DNA of 64,000 nucleotides from Hormiphora californensis (Eukaryota; Ctenophora; Tentaculata; Cydippida; Pleurobrachiidae): NCBI GenBank assembly GCA_020137815.1, contig CM035361.1, positions 2,072,989 to 2,136,988 of the forward strand, read 5' to 3'. Shown piece by piece: positions 27,335 to 60,058 of this stretch (position 1 is its first letter; each line of letters starts with the position of its first letter). The notes under the pieces were generated by a model. It saw only the letters and a program-made list of their open reading frames with translations, ran no database searches and was not told where the DNA came from. The position numbers and the translations under genes were made by a program.

Positions 27335-27814
27335 TTAAATGCACTGTACATTATACTTTAAATCATTTATATTAATGATTTCTTCAAACACTTTACCATT
27401 CAAACCGGTTTTTCTTTCCTTTCTTCTCCCTTTTTCCACTTTTCTTTCCTTTATTGCCCGAATCACTCTTTTAGATAGCCTATCCTTTATTCTGTTTTTG
27501 ATCTTATCTTTAACCTCTTCTTTATCAGATCCTACCAACTTTTCCTTTATCCGGTGCCTGATCCTATCTTTTATTTCAGCCAACTTTTCGCCAACTTCTC
27601 CTAGAAAAGAGTTGAAAATTAGTCTCAAAGACGGAAATTTGATTTAATAAATGACTGATCAGAAAATGGCTAATTCGCACAACTGGGTACCATTTGATTG
27701 ATTGAAATCTCCAACTTCTGTCTCTTTCTTCGATGATATCCAGATTTTTACGGCTTCCACTACTCCAATGTCTCCTATGTCTTTACCAAACTCTTCCATG
27801 AATTTATCATTGAC
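27335..27814 (-). CDS. Unrecognised highly charged helical protein, last two exons
   Basis: Exon 27691-27814 (after CTACCTAG, ending AAATG|GTACCC) joins in phase with exon 27335-27600 (after CTTTTCTAG, TAA stop). It begins MEEFGKDIGDIGVVEAVKIW after four residues and continues with LAEIKDRIRHRIKEKLVGSD and KDKIKNRIKDRLSKRVIRAI. This is an alternating Lys/Arg/Glu-Ile pattern typical of amphipathic helix. No upstream exon or start codon was identified. No family recognised; a small helical protein or helical tail is all that can be said. Confidence 0.45.
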
Positions 27815-28030
27815 CTAGGTAGAAATTTGTTGGGTTAGATTGCAACCGGTTGATCGACTTTAGCCGTGACCTGAACCTGAGGTTCACGACGCTCCCCCCC
27901 CCCAGTGTCAGAACTATGGGGATACACCGTCCATCAGGAAATCCATAGCTCTAAATATAATGGACTTGTTTTTGGTATGTCCCGACAGGAAAGAGTACTC
28001 AACAAGGTCGAAACCCTGGAGTAGTATAGT

Positions 28031-28085
28031 ACAAAGTGAAACAAGCAGTTTCAGAGAACTCTGAAACCGCTTGTTTCACTTTGTA
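28031..28085. other. Perfectly abutting hairpin just downstream of the peptide gene
   Basis: ACAAAGTGAAACAAGCAGTT... is followed immediately by its reverse complement ending GCTTGTTTCACTTTGT: ~26-bp arms, one mismatch, 2-nt spacer. On the minus strand it lies 14 bp after the stop codon of the 78-residue secreted peptide, so it would fold in that mRNA's 3' UTR. Confidence 0.8.
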
Positions 28086-28098
28086 GCTCTAAATTTAT

Positions 28099-28335
28099 CT
28101 AGAAGAAAGTGGCTACCTCTCTGTACTGTCCATCGGTGAGGCAGTTAAATCGGCAGAACAATTTGCAATCCTTATCGAATTCCTGGCAGCCACACTCCTT
28201 CATGCACTCCTTGCCAACTTTGGGCATGAAAAGGGGGAACTCCTTAAGTCGTCTATCATCTTTGGGGGGTGGCTTAGCATTCAGGACTTGGATCCCAGCG
28301 ACAACCAAGACTGATAGAAGTACTAGTCGGAACAT
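28099..28335 (-). CDS. Small secreted cysteine-rich peptide precursor (78 aa)
   Basis: A single-exon frame from ATG (28335) to TAG. The N-terminus MFRLVLLSVLVVAGIQVLNA is a textbook signal peptide, with cleavage likely after NA. The remaining ~58 residues are charged (KPPPKDDRRLKEF) and carry six cysteines spaced C-X3-C-X-C-X6-C-X3-C-X3-C near the C-terminus. This suggests a disulfide-stabilised secreted peptide. The close helical spacing could fit a defence, venom-type or signalling peptide, but no family was identified and no activity is implied. A TATA box lies upstream at the right distance. Confidence 0.72.
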   Translation of the reverse strand: MFRLVLLSVLVVAGIQVLNAKPPPKDDRRLKEFPLFMPKVGKECMKECGCQEFDKDCKLFCRFNCLTDGQYREVATFF

Positions 28336-28370
28336 AATGCGAGAGTGGTATTGAAGGGGTCGAAATTTTG

Positions 28371-28380
28371 GTATTTATAG
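28371..28380 (-). promoter_or_regulatory. TATA box of the secreted peptide gene
   Basis: CTATAAATAC on the minus strand lies about 36-45 bp upstream of the start codon. A short 5' leader is implied. Confidence 0.65.
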
Positions 28381-28873
28381 GTAGGCATTGAGCTGCAATG
28401 AGTAATTTGTTTTCTTTTGTATCTGCACGTCAGGATATTCGATTGAAACTATTTTCAGCACTTAAGGTCTTGGTATGACGTCCATTTTTTGTGGACTCAT
28501 CTAATTTACTTGTTACTTCTCAACATAATAGGTAGGTTAATATTAGCGCACGGCAAGGCCTATATAATTAAAAGTTTCAGTTAGCATACGTTGGGACAAG
28601 AGGGATGACGAAAATGGATCCATTGAAATGGGGTTATGTCACATATTTACTTATCACTCAAATGACAATCATCAGTTATAGAGAATAGAGAGGGTTGAGA
28701 AGAGCAAAGTTAAGAATATAGCTTGGCAATTACATCACACGAAATTTGGAATTGATGGCCAGCATTGAACCTCATGTGTGGTCATGCTTTCATTGCTGAG
28801 CACTGAGCAATTACTAATTAAATAACCCTTTTTATCTCCCCACTAAATTAACTAATTTACTAATCACCCCCAG
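28381..28873. other. Intergenic region between divergent genes
   Basis: It should contain the promoter and first exon(s) of the MFS gene. No start exon in the required phase was identified. Confidence 0.4.
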
Positions 28874-31800
28874 GATAGTTTCACGCTACGTTCCCTACTA
28901 ATGATTATCGCCGGGTGTGTCTGCAATGTCGGCATATCTGCTGTGTTCAGTTCCTTTGGTGCCTACGTTCCCTACATACTCAGCTACATGAGACTTTACG
29001 ATCAGTCTGTCAACTACAGGTGACACATAAGACGATCTCTTGTTTTGTTAGATTTACAATAGAGAGGGTCGAGCAAGCTAAAAAGGCCTTTGAATCAAGG
29101 GAAAGGGTTCAGGTAAATCAGTCTGTAAACTGCAGTACAGGGGAAATTATCAAAATTCAAACTTTGGGGACTCAAAGGACTCTCTTGTTAATAAAAAGGA
29201 GAGATGGTCGACCAAGGAAAATTATATCGATTAAATAATTAATATTTTCAGTGATATTGCAGTGCTGGTTGCCTTCAATAACGTGGCGTTTAATACACTC
29301 TCCTGGTTCTCAGGAATACTCATCAAGTGAGTGACGAGTGTTGATTTGTTGTTGTGAGTACTCAGTACAACGTAAACTACAAATTTTACAGCGAAGACTG
29401 TATCATTTACAACTTATTTAAAGCACTGTCTTGGTTCTGTTTTCTCTATGACCCCTCTCCCCCCACTTCAGGGTTATTGGTATAAAGCAGACGGCCTTGA
29501 TAGCTAACATTCTCCTTTCATTTTCGACTGCTATCTGTTACTTTGCACTACGTGACTTTTGGGCGTTAACATTTGCTACTTCTGTTCTGTCTTTTTGTGC
29601 GGGGGTTATACAAGCAACGGTTATTGGTAAGTTTGTTTCTTTGTTTATATTAGGCTGTCCAGTAAATAATTTCGTTGGGCTTTTCTGGGAAAATGGTTTA
29701 AGATAGAGCAAAATGGACTTCACCACTGTTTTTAGCACTCGATTTTGTATCGGAATATAATGCCTGATCTATCGGAATGTGGTTGTTCTCGGTTCCCACG
29801 AGGCCTCTTTCTATACCCCACTCTCGTTGCTGCTGCATATGGAAAATCACGATTTTCAAGTTTTAGTACTAAACCTGCTGTACTTCTTGAAAATTGTACA
29901 TGAGTGATGTTTTGTTGCATCAAGCTTGTTTATTAGACAATTATCTTTCGTTTGAGATGTAATAAAAGATCCTATCTTTATTTTTCACTGAGCAAAAAAT
30001 GGGCTTCTAAAAATTTTTGGTCAAAGTTAGAAACTTTCACTTCCGGGTCTCATCAGGATTGGCTTATAATCAAAAACTCTGCAGTAAAAGTTAGTTCTAA
30101 GTCAGTTCTAAAACTTAGTGAACCCAATTATGTGATTGGCTGACTTAAAAAGTGAGTTATTGATGTTTTCAAAAATACCCGTAAAACAGGCCCAATTTTT
30201 TTGCACTTTGACACTTTTTCATGTTACATTAACTGTTCTAGAGGTTATAAGTCAACACCTAGAGCCTAAAATCGCAAACATAGCTCATCCTTAGACAATT
30301 TGCTATCGATTAAGCACCATAGGAGCTAAAAAGACTGAACTAGTTTTCATAGGGCAGCGTTTAGAAAACTTTGGTAACCCCGTGCAGCAGCAACAAAAGT
30401 GGGGTAGAGAAAATAGCCTGCTGGGAACCGAGAACAACCACATACCGATATCAGGCATTGTATTCCGATTCAAAATCGAGTGCTAAAAACAGTGGTGAAG
30501 TCCATTTTGCTCTATCTTAAACCATTTTCCCAGAAAAGCCCAACGAAATTATTTACTGGACAACCTAGTAATTATACTAAGGGGTAAAACAGTCGAGACT
30601 GAACGTCAGGTTCAGGTCACAGGGCCCACGACACCGGGGGGGCCAGGGGGGGCCGGGCCCCCCCTGGGATTTACCAAACATGGAAATTTTATTGAAATAT
30701 TTCGTAGAGAACGTAAAAAATGCATGAAAATCAGTTAAAATTCTAAAATTTTCGGGGGCTTCGCCCCCTTCAAGGCAATATATATAGAGTTTCTACGTGC
30801 CTCAAATGAGTGAAAATCGGTTAAAAAGTATAAATTTTTACCCCATTAGGAGCCTGCGGCCGCCAAACCCCCTGCCACTGCTCCTCCGGCGCCCCCTTCA
30901 AGACATACAGGTTCTACTCAAACAGAAAGAAGGTGGAGATGGACTTCTAAATGCCTAAAACGTGTGAAAATCGGATAAAAAGTTTAAAATTTTTCCGGGG
31001 GCTTCGCCCCCTAGACCCCCACCAGGGGCTTCACCCCTGGACCCCATTGGGGGCCTGCGGCCCCCAAACCCCCTGCCACTGCTCCTCCGGCGCCGCTTCG
31101 CGGCACCGTCGTCGCGTGCGTATCTCCAAAATTCCGGTGCTCCGCACCGGCCCCCCCTGGAAAAATTCCGTGTCGTGGGCCCTGGGTCATGGCTATTTAC
31201 CCTGAAAATTTCCCTGAAATCTCAAGGAATAGCCGTCACTGCATGAACCCTGTGTAGAGACCTCAGCTCTCAGGGGTAAATTCACTGTTCCCCCTAACCA
31301 TCCATGTATCCAACTAATACTGTAACTAACCCCGTGTTCTAGTTGTGTGTGTAGAGTGGGGGAAGAGCTACAAGGGAATGGCAATTGGCATTATCACATT
31401 CTCAGAAAGTTTTGGTGCAACACTCTTTAGTATTTTAGGTAAAAACAAGATGAGTTCAGATTCAACTGCCTCTTTTAGCCGGCTAGGCTTATATAGCAAG
31501 TTGAAGTTCCAGCTGTCTTGTGTCTTGTGATCCTACAGCTTGGAATAACAATAACCATTCTAAATATTCCCACAGGTACTGCCATTATTAATCCTGATAA
31601 CATCGGTGTGAAAGATGATGGCTATTTTGATGATCCTGACTTGTTGAACATGGTGCCGATCTTCTTCGTCGGGCTTGGAGCTGTTTCATTCATCTTCCTG
31701 GTTCCTATTTCGTTGTTCATTGCCATGCCCCCCTCTTCAAACAAAGGTAGTTTATCCTATATCCTAATAACTGACAACTGTGTGCCATCTCTGTTTGTTC

Positions 31801-34800
31801 AAAACGGAGTTTGTAGCGCCTCCAGAAACCTATAAACGTATACTACAGGGTGTCCCACTGTCTTTGCGTGACCTGCGATTGTATTTTGGTAACGAAGTTA
31901 CCCCTCCCTTGCCGGCGCGCAAAGTGCACCAAACGAAGGCCGCGATGCGGCCTGAGTTAGGGGTAACAAACCCGCTTTGATTCACTTCAAAAATTAATAG
32001 CTCCTCAACCACTCAATGAAAATGCACCAAATTTTGGTATTCCCCACCAAATTGTCTGAAAATTATAATTCTGTACTCATATTTGAAAAATTATCCCCGG
32101 AACCTTGGTTTTGAAATCAGTTTTAGGTGTTAATGATGAAAAAAATTTTTGAAAAAGTAGGTCAGGTATGCTTAACATCATATCAAAGATCGTGGCAAAG
32201 TTTGAAGTTTCTATCTTCAAAGGTCTGGCCATCAAAATTAAAAAGGTCTTGAAGTTGAACCATTTGTACAAAACATGTTGTAACTCAGCTTCTACTTTGC
32301 CAAATTAAACCTGGTTTGAAACACTGAACTGCTAATCTATCCCTCCGAATACGGACGAAGTTTGAAACCGCCAGCTCTATTGGCCGCTCTGCAATACTTG
32401 TTTGTGTCAAAGAAATCAGGAAAGTAACGAGATTTGGTCTCGGTGTGGCCCTGTGCGCGGCTCAAACCCCTAAGCTAGAACTATGTAGTGTAGACTACAA
32501 CTTTTCAGTGCTCAGTATAACGTTTTGGGCGCGTTATAAAAATAGGGCAAGCGCTTCTGATACCTCTAAACAGAGTGTGAGGTGTCTTCGATACCAAGAT
32601 TGTATTATGCAATATGTTCTAGTTCTCAAATATAATGTCCCCTATTATATCTCTCCCCTCCAGATGAGAGATCTCCATTGCTGCCCCATCACAATGACGA
32701 CAGCCAATCAGATGCCTCCTCTGAGGAAGGGACCCCTCTAAAACAGCTGATCCTTCCTCTGAACCCACCATCGCTGACATGCCATCATAAAACTAACTCG
32801 GTATGAAACAGGAACCGACCGAATCAGGAAATACTGGTCCCTGATTGGCTGATAACCAGTCACGTGACCTAAATAACGAGTTCTGATTGGTTGTTTACTT
32901 GTGTCGGTCGGTTCCTGGTATGAAACTATGAATTGTTGAGGGCTGGCCGGACTAGGTATCACTTATTTTGCTTGATCAGATCTCTCAATGTAACAAAGAA
33001 GGAATCTCCACCAGTCCACTGCACTTGAAATTTTAGTTTCTTCCCTGAAGTGACCCCATAACGTTTCCATGTGACACATCTTCTATTTGATATTATCCAG
33101 GTAGCAGCTGTTATTCAAGTAAATGGGTATAACAGCCCAGTTAGGAAATCAAGTGATTGCAGTGCGAGCTGTAGTAGTTCAGATAACTCCAGTTTTAGTG
33201 AGATGCAGAAAGAAGAAGAAGATGGAATGCCGTGGTAAGTGTGCTGACCCGTTCAGATCGGGTGGTTACTGTTTGGCATGTTCCTTGCCTGTCAGCTCTC
33301 ACACCGGGCCTTCGGCCCGGTGTGAGCTTACGCGAGCCCGAACAGACAGACTGCGTAGCATGGCAAGTTACTGTGCTAGCGGTTCATTGTTTTTGGTGAA
33401 CACGGGGCAAGCTAGTGAGGGAAGGCATATTCTGCTATTCAATATCATTTTCCATGCCCATTTCTCATTCCCCTCTTTCTTTTCCTCAATCCTCTCCTCC
33501 CCATGATTGTAGGACGAGTTTATTTTGGTGTCCCGATTTCTACCTGCTGACTTTGGTATACAGCGCTATCAAAATCTGTAGAACTATTTTGAACACATAT
33601 TACAAGGCTTACGGATTTACCGTTATTCAGGGTAAGTAAATTAAGTTAATTAACTTGTTGTCTTAATTTTCTCTCTTGAGGTTCTATTGAAGAGAACAAA
33701 AAGCTTAGATCACACCCCTAGTTTACGGCTCAGTTTCTATCCCGTCTAGAGACCATATATCATACTACTTACTAAGCAAATTGTGTGACACATGTCACCT
33801 AGCAACTACACTAAGTACAAGTCTTGCACGTGCAATTATTAGAGCAACTTAGAAACCTCACTCTCAGTTGCAGTTTTCGGTACCAAGGGCCAATTCAATT
33901 CTGCACGTGCATTCTTTTACTTCTGTCCTGAATCCTGATGTCTAGCTCTTCCACCCCAAGCGCTATTCGGCAACGGTTATATAGGTCCAGAAGATCTGCT
34001 GCTGTCAGGGAGCAGGCTAGAGAATATGACAGATTACGCCAACGTGTTCAAGCGAGCCAATCAACGGACAACGACTACGGATAGCTTTACCCAACGTCGC
34101 CCAAGGGTGATTACTCCAGTCGAATATAGAAATCTCCGAATCGGCTACATAGCGGCGAAGTTTTCACGTGATGAGTTTCTGGAACAGCACTGCACCTCCA
34201 TGACATTGATCTCTTAAATTCGCACCTTGACATTGTCAGGAAGCCCAGAGCGTACAGTACAACATGGGTAGGGAAAAAATGAGAGATAGGCTAGGAACGG
34301 ATGGTGCATGTTATGTCAGCGTTCCCTAATCCAGCTACCATTTCCCCAAAATTCGCCCGTAGGGCGAACGGGCCTACTAGTATATAGAAATTAAAATCGT
34401 GCAGGGTTTATCTTTCCAACCTGTTATACACTATCTATTCCTTGGTGACATAGACACCTGGGTCGCGCCAGGTGTCTATGTAACCAAATCTATTCCCAGA
34501 TAATGCACTTTACCAACGCTATCTCTTCAGATGACAGGTTCCTTACTGAAATGATAGTAGCTGGAAATATAGTGACAGCACTGTCACGGTTGCTATGGGG
34601 ATGGCTAGCAGATAGGGTTGGTAGCAAGTATTTGATACTCAGTGCTACACTCCTAGGAACACTCAGCATCCAGGCTAACTATTGGTCTCTATTTAGGTAA
34701 TTGAATAGTATTCCTGAACAGTACTGAATGAATAGTATTCCTGAACAGTACTGAATGTTGGTGACATAGACACCTGGCGCGACCCTGTGCGCGGGGGTCG

Positions 34801-35310
34801 CGCCAGGTGTCTATAATGTCACCAATACTGAATGAATACTCGCATTGAATTGAACCTGTACGACGGGTATTGATCACCGACTGTTCAACGGTACGGAAAT
34901 GCTATCACTAGATTCGTGCATTTGTTCCGAAGATCACGAATTCGATTCACATGTTGTGTTTAATTTAGTTAATTGATTAATTACTTCCTGACAACTCGCC
35001 CATACATTTCAGTGCGTCAAATCCGGAGATGCTTTATCTGATAACATATTGCAACACATGCCTAGTATTCGCCTCCCAACTCCTCTTCACGACCTCCATC
35101 TACGCCTATTTCGGAAAACGTGATTTCGGGGTAAAATACGGTTTAGTTCGGGCGGGCCCGGGGTTAGCGGTTCTTGCTTTTGGTATGATGATGAAGACAG
35201 TTGAGATTTTTAAATCGTGGTCCGGGATTTATCACGGCATGACGGGTTTGTGTATTGGGGCAGGACTTCTGACAGTGTTCTTGACTAATCATCGGATTGT
35301 GAGACGGTGA
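28874..35310 (+). CDS. MFS transporter (monocarboxylate / OFA-like), ten exons
   Basis: Exons: 28874-29019, 29252-29326, 29472-29626, 31355-31438, 31513-31746, 32664-32800, 33101-33234, 33513-33631, 34531-34696 and 35013-35310 (TGA). They total 1,548 bp (515 residues) with all phases consistent. The start codon exon is missing upstream. Hydrophobic helices alternate with short loops. SSFGAYVPYILSYMRLYD follows helix 1. GWLADRVGSK is the MFS loop motif (GxLaDrxGrk). The C-terminal half contains helices around MLYLITYCNTCLVFASQLLF and GLCIGAGLLTVFL. The long central loop (encoded by exons 6-7) is Ser/Asp/Glu-rich and carries DERSPLL, a dileucine-type endolysosomal sorting signal. The layout fits the monocarboxylate/oxalate-formate antiporter-like branch of MFS; the substrate cannot be inferred. 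Its introns host at least five transposon copies. Confidence 0.85.
29653..30565. mobile_element. 0.9-kb foldback element in MFS intron 3, TA target site
   Basis: GGCTGTCCAGTAAATAATTT at the left is the inverse of AAATTATTTACTGGACAACC at the right, each flanked by TA. Inverted arms extend for about 200 bp (TGGTTGTTCTCGGTTCCCA). No coding content. Confidence 0.9.
30622..31182. mobile_element. GC-rich non-autonomous element with GGGCCCACGACAC ends
   Basis: The termini GGGCCCACGACAC and GTGTCGTGGGCCC are exact inverses. The interior holds several hairpins of the form GGGGGCTTCGCCCCC and ACCCCCACCAGGGGCTTCAC. It lies in MFS intron 3. Confidence 0.85.
31840..32602. repeat. Cluster of transposon relics in MFS intron 5
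   Basis: A CAGGGTGTCCCACTGTCTTT terminus (31848) is followed by GGTAACGAAGTTACCCCTCC (31886). At 32571-32600 the GAGGTGTCTTCGATACCAAG end recurs, as at 54302-54325. Boundaries are unclear. Confidence 0.55.
32810..32916. mobile_element. MITE, AGGAACCGACC family, copy 2, with 10-bp target duplication
   Basis: The terminal repeats are AGGAACCGACCGA and TCGGTCGGTTCCT. GGTATGAAAC flanks it on both sides (32800-32809, 32917-32926). The duplicated target begins with the last base of MFS exon 6 and the donor GTATGA, so insertion copied the splice donor without destroying it. Confidence 0.93.
33297..33330. other. GC-rich hairpin with TTC(G) loop
   Basis: CTCACACCGGGCC and GGCCCGGTGTGAG pair perfectly around TTC. 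It lies in MFS intron 7 and may be an inverted-repeat relic. Confidence 0.75.
33938..34260 (+). pseudogene. Possible degraded mobile-element ORF in MFS intron 8
   Basis: A 48-codon frame (33938-34084) begins MSSSSTPSAIRQRLYRSRRS and continues REQAREYDRLRQR. A second frame at 34026-34217 contains RPRVITPVEYRNLRIGYIA. The basic, repetitive start resembles the N-terminus of transposon-encoded proteins, and the two frames overlap as after a frameshift. No domain was recognised. Confidence 0.25.
34442..34487. mobile_element. Mini-element of the TTGGTGACATAGACACC family, 9-bp target duplication
   Basis: Only 46 bp: the two terminal repeats meet around GGGTCGCGCC. The perfect direct repeats ATCTATTCC flank it. 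It lies ~43 bp upstream of the MFS exon 9 acceptor. Confidence 0.9.
34758..34825. mobile_element. Mini-element of the TTGGTGACATAGACACC family, 9-bp target duplication
   Basis: 68 bp, ends TTGGTGACATAGACACCTGG and GTCTATAATGTCACCAA, interior GCGCGACC...GGTCGCGC. TACTGAATG flanks both sides. It sits in MFS intron 9, next to a ~27-bp direct repeat (34705-34757). Confidence 0.92.
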
Positions 35311-35324
35311 TCAAGAGAGCGCTG

Positions 35325-35462
35325 ACAGTGAGCTCAGATCGGGTCGGCGTCGACAGTGAGCTCAGATCGGGTCGGTGCCGACAGTGAGATCGGGTCGGCG
35401 TCGACAGTGAGCTCAGATCGGGTCGGCGTCGACAGTGAGATCGGGTCGGCGCCGGCAGGCAG
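35325..35462. repeat. ~22-29-bp minisatellite just after the MFS stop codon
   Basis: Five copies of GTCGACAGTGAGCTCAGATC + GGGTCGGC, two lacking the GAGCTCA segment. The unit is the reverse complement of the core of the short GGCGCC-ended repeat at 42112-42180 (GACCCGATCTGAGCGCACTG), so the array was probably seeded by that element. It would be in the MFS 3' UTR. Confidence 0.88.
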
Positions 35463-35787
35463 CTGGTGGTATGAGGCTTTTGGGTGAGCATGAGGGGGAG
35501 AGAGACTGGGAGAAAGAAAGAATGATGGAGAGTAAGAGAGAGAGCGAAATTGATAAGATGTGAAACTCTATTTTATATTATTAAATTTGGGTTTATTTTG
35601 TTTGAAATTAATTTCATTTTGGAACATTTTGAATCAGTTGTTTTGTTTTATACGGGCTATTGAGGCAAATTCTTTTCAAACGTGGACTCACTGGACAGCT
35701 TAGTGAAAATTTAATTGACCATCTGGTTGAGTTATATTGGCCTGAAGATAAATCAAAATTAATTAGCACCTATTTCAGAAATGACAG

Positions 35788-37111
<1,324 letters not shown>

Positions 37112-37205
37112 TCATTATACAAAGTGACAGTTAGTACCCGGGACCATTTGGACACTTGAATTGAAACTCGGTAAATTGTGGGTGTTAAACGTAAAAATAA
37201 GTTGA

Positions 37206-37211
37206 AATAAA
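37206..37211 (+). terminator. Poly(A) signal AATAAA
   Basis: Located 95 bp after the stop of the 14-cysteine gene, on the same strand. Confidence 0.6.
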
Positions 37212-37370
37212 AAACGATTCAAGACAGTGTAAAAATGTCTCTCTGTAGACTCTCTCTCTCTAACGTGACACTTCATCATCTTTCTCTACTATTCACAATT
37301 AGTAGCTGATATCAACATTCAACACTCATATCTGGAGTATGTTCAGCTCAAAAATACCACAAAAAGAGTA

Positions 37371-37446
37371 CAGTCGGACCCCGATTTACCGAGATCGGGC
37401 TTCCGACTTCCGGTAAATAGGGGCCTGGTAAATCGGGGTCCGACTG
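37371..37446. mobile_element. Pogo/Tigger-like MITE, copy 2
   Basis: CAGTCGGACCCCGATTTACC and GGTAAATCGGGGTCCGACTG are flanked by TA on both sides. Only 76 bp long. Confidence 0.9.
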
Positions 37447-37813
37447 TACCTAACTCTCATAAATCAGACTTTCTCCGTTGTTGTCAGGTTATAACAGGTG
37501 GGCACATATCAATATTGAGTTCGTTACACATGATATAATACATCTACAAAAACTTGACCCACTCAGCTGAGCTGCTCTGGTTCGCTTCTCGTGTTACTGA
37601 TCTGTACCAGACAGAATTATAGGACCAGAAAAAAGGTTCTAACTCCCGCTAAAATCTAACTCGCTTCAACATTGCCTAGAAATGTACACTTTACAAGTCT
37701 ATGTTTCACAGTCTATCCCAGCTCAGTTTTTGAAGCTCAATATCATGTGGGGGTCGATGAAGATCTATACTCAGTATTGAGACTGAACAAATATTGTCAG
37801 AGATATATCTGCT

Positions 37814-47789
<9,976 letters not shown>

Positions 47790-48003
47790 CTGCACTATAA
47801 TAATTTTCAAGAAGATATATTCATTTTTAAATTATATCAAAATCAATACTGGGAAAAATCAAATAATATCAACTAAAGCATGGTTTAAATAAGGAGCAAA
47901 CGAGTGAAACATTTGGACAAGTGATCTGTGAAATCTGTCTACCACACGTACTAGCAGAGTATCTGCGAGCAAATGATTCTACTTTACGGTTTAAAAACTG
48001 TGT

Positions 48004-48005
<2 letters not shown>

Positions 48006-48084
<79 letters not shown>
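48006..48084. repeat. (GA)n microsatellite
   Basis: About 38 units, between the two exon chains. Confidence 0.97.
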
Positions 48085-48091
<7 letters not shown>

Positions 48092-48279
48092 GAGAAAGGC
48101 CAAAGGAGAGAGATAGAGTGAGAGAGGTAGAGAGAGAGTGAGAGAGAAATGAGAGAGCAACGCACCATGTGACAAGCAAAAAGAAAGAGTGTTCTCGAAA
48201 AAAGAGAAAAGTACTGGAAAGAAAATGAGATAATCGATGTAATAAAAGTACTCATGCAGCACAATATATTGAAACTTAC

Positions 48280-58043
<9,764 letters not shown>

Positions 58044-58593
58044 TCTTCATGGGGGGCTGAATATGCTGTGAAAGGGTGCTGTTGGTTAGTGATCATGGGG
58101 CTTTGGGGCAAACTGGGAAATTGACAACGAAGATACCTAGAGCATCTAAAAGAAGCTAGAGAGTTAAAAACAAAGTAAAGCACTATGGCAGAATAAAAAT
58201 TGACAGGGTAATACAGCAAAAAAACAAATTACGCCTCAAAGCTGTACAGTTAAAAAACTAAAATTACTGTACGAAATTGGCTTGTTTCTCCCTCACATGT
58301 GGGATGTGGTAAGGGCGTAAGAATACACATTTTAGTGAGACGGATATATGGGCGAGCATTGATATTGATAATGTATAACAGCTTGCAGGCAAATACTGTA
58401 CACGAATACTGTAAATACTGTGCACGTTCAATACCTGGAAATGAATCAAACTAAATTTTGATTAGTCGATTTGAGCTGCAAAGAAAAATAACAAAGTAGA
58501 TGTAGCTGCTGCAGTGCTAGCGAGAGAAGACGAGCAGTCATTCGCAAATTAAACCTGTCCTACCAGCAGCAGCTTGCAATCACTTCTCACTGA

Positions 58594-58633
<40 letters not shown>

Positions 58634-58667
58634 CGGAGAGAGACCTGAGAGAGAGAGAGAGAGAGAG

Positions 58668-58701
<34 letters not shown>

Positions 58702-60026
58702 CTTGAGTCGATAGCTCTCATCCTGCTCTCTATCGCTCTCTCTCTTCTCTTATCTCTCTTCTCCTCTTCGCTCTTCTCTCTCTATCTCTCTCAGAGAGAC
58801 TCTCTCTCTCTGTCTTATGTTCGTGTACCTAATTGATAGCTGGGCACTGGTTAGAACAGCAGCAGAGTCTTGAGAAGAAGCAGAATTTACTAGGACACTT
58901 ACATATTCCAAGAATTCGACAATTACACGGCCGTTATTCCAACAATATATTAGACTAATTTGTATGAAACATTGGAATTTTAGTATGTATTGCCAAGAAG
59001 CATTTTATTCGTCTACTACTAAAAGTAATATCTATCTCAACAGGCGAACTGGGGAGAGGGTTACCCATTTTGACTTATTTCTCACTATGAGAAGTTCTTG
59101 CCACTGCATAGCTAATTAGAACAAAATCTCACCACAGAGAGAGAGAGATAGAGAAAATAAAATGTTGCCGAGAGAGAGCCATGTGTACAATGGGATCTCT
59201 AGTGTAGAAGCAATCAAGTAATGACTTTGTAGGACACGCTGTAACTTTTATATCCGCCATGTGTCTCCCAATATCTGATCATCATCTGCTGCTCATGTGA
59301 TCATCGGATTAATTGACTCACTACTAGTATTGTAATAGGACCCTCTTTCTCACCAGGAAATTCTAAGGATTAGTAGTGTAACCTCTGACCCGTTTTAGTA
59401 GCTAAGAGTGAATGAAACTCTAGTACAGCTGTATACAGTATATTAGTATTATGCCGGGGGATAGAACTTGATTAGGACCCATGCTTTTCTCAGAACTTAT
59501 CTAATCAGGTAGGTGTTGGTACAATATTAAGCAGGAAAACACGGTGGCTTGGATCATTACATAATATGCAACTAAAAAAGAACATAAAGGCAGCTGGAGG
59601 GGTCACACATGCAACCACAAAACCATATAAAATGTCCCACCACCACGAACACGTCCAATTTAGCTGAGAACTTAATTAAACAAGGTGATGGTCATGGATT
59701 AAAATAATCAAGTTATGAAAAAATATCAATTATATAGCGACGGATAGTCAGGAACACATGAGGGGGTCAGAATTGTCCAGTTGAACCATGGGGTGTCGTT
59801 CAACTTACAGCTCCCTCCTACCTCTCTCTTTATACCTACCTATCTCTCTCTCTCTATATCTTTCTGTCTATCTCTCTCTCTCTCCCTCCATTTCTGTCGT
59901 CGCGAAATGGACCCGAGTAGGTGTGACGGAAGTCGCTAGGTTAAAAAATGTGTGAATGTGTGTCAGTCTAAAATCCAACTTTAACTGACGACGACACAAG
60001 CTAAGAGAGAGAGAGGGGAGAGAGAG

Positions 60027-60058
<32 letters not shown>

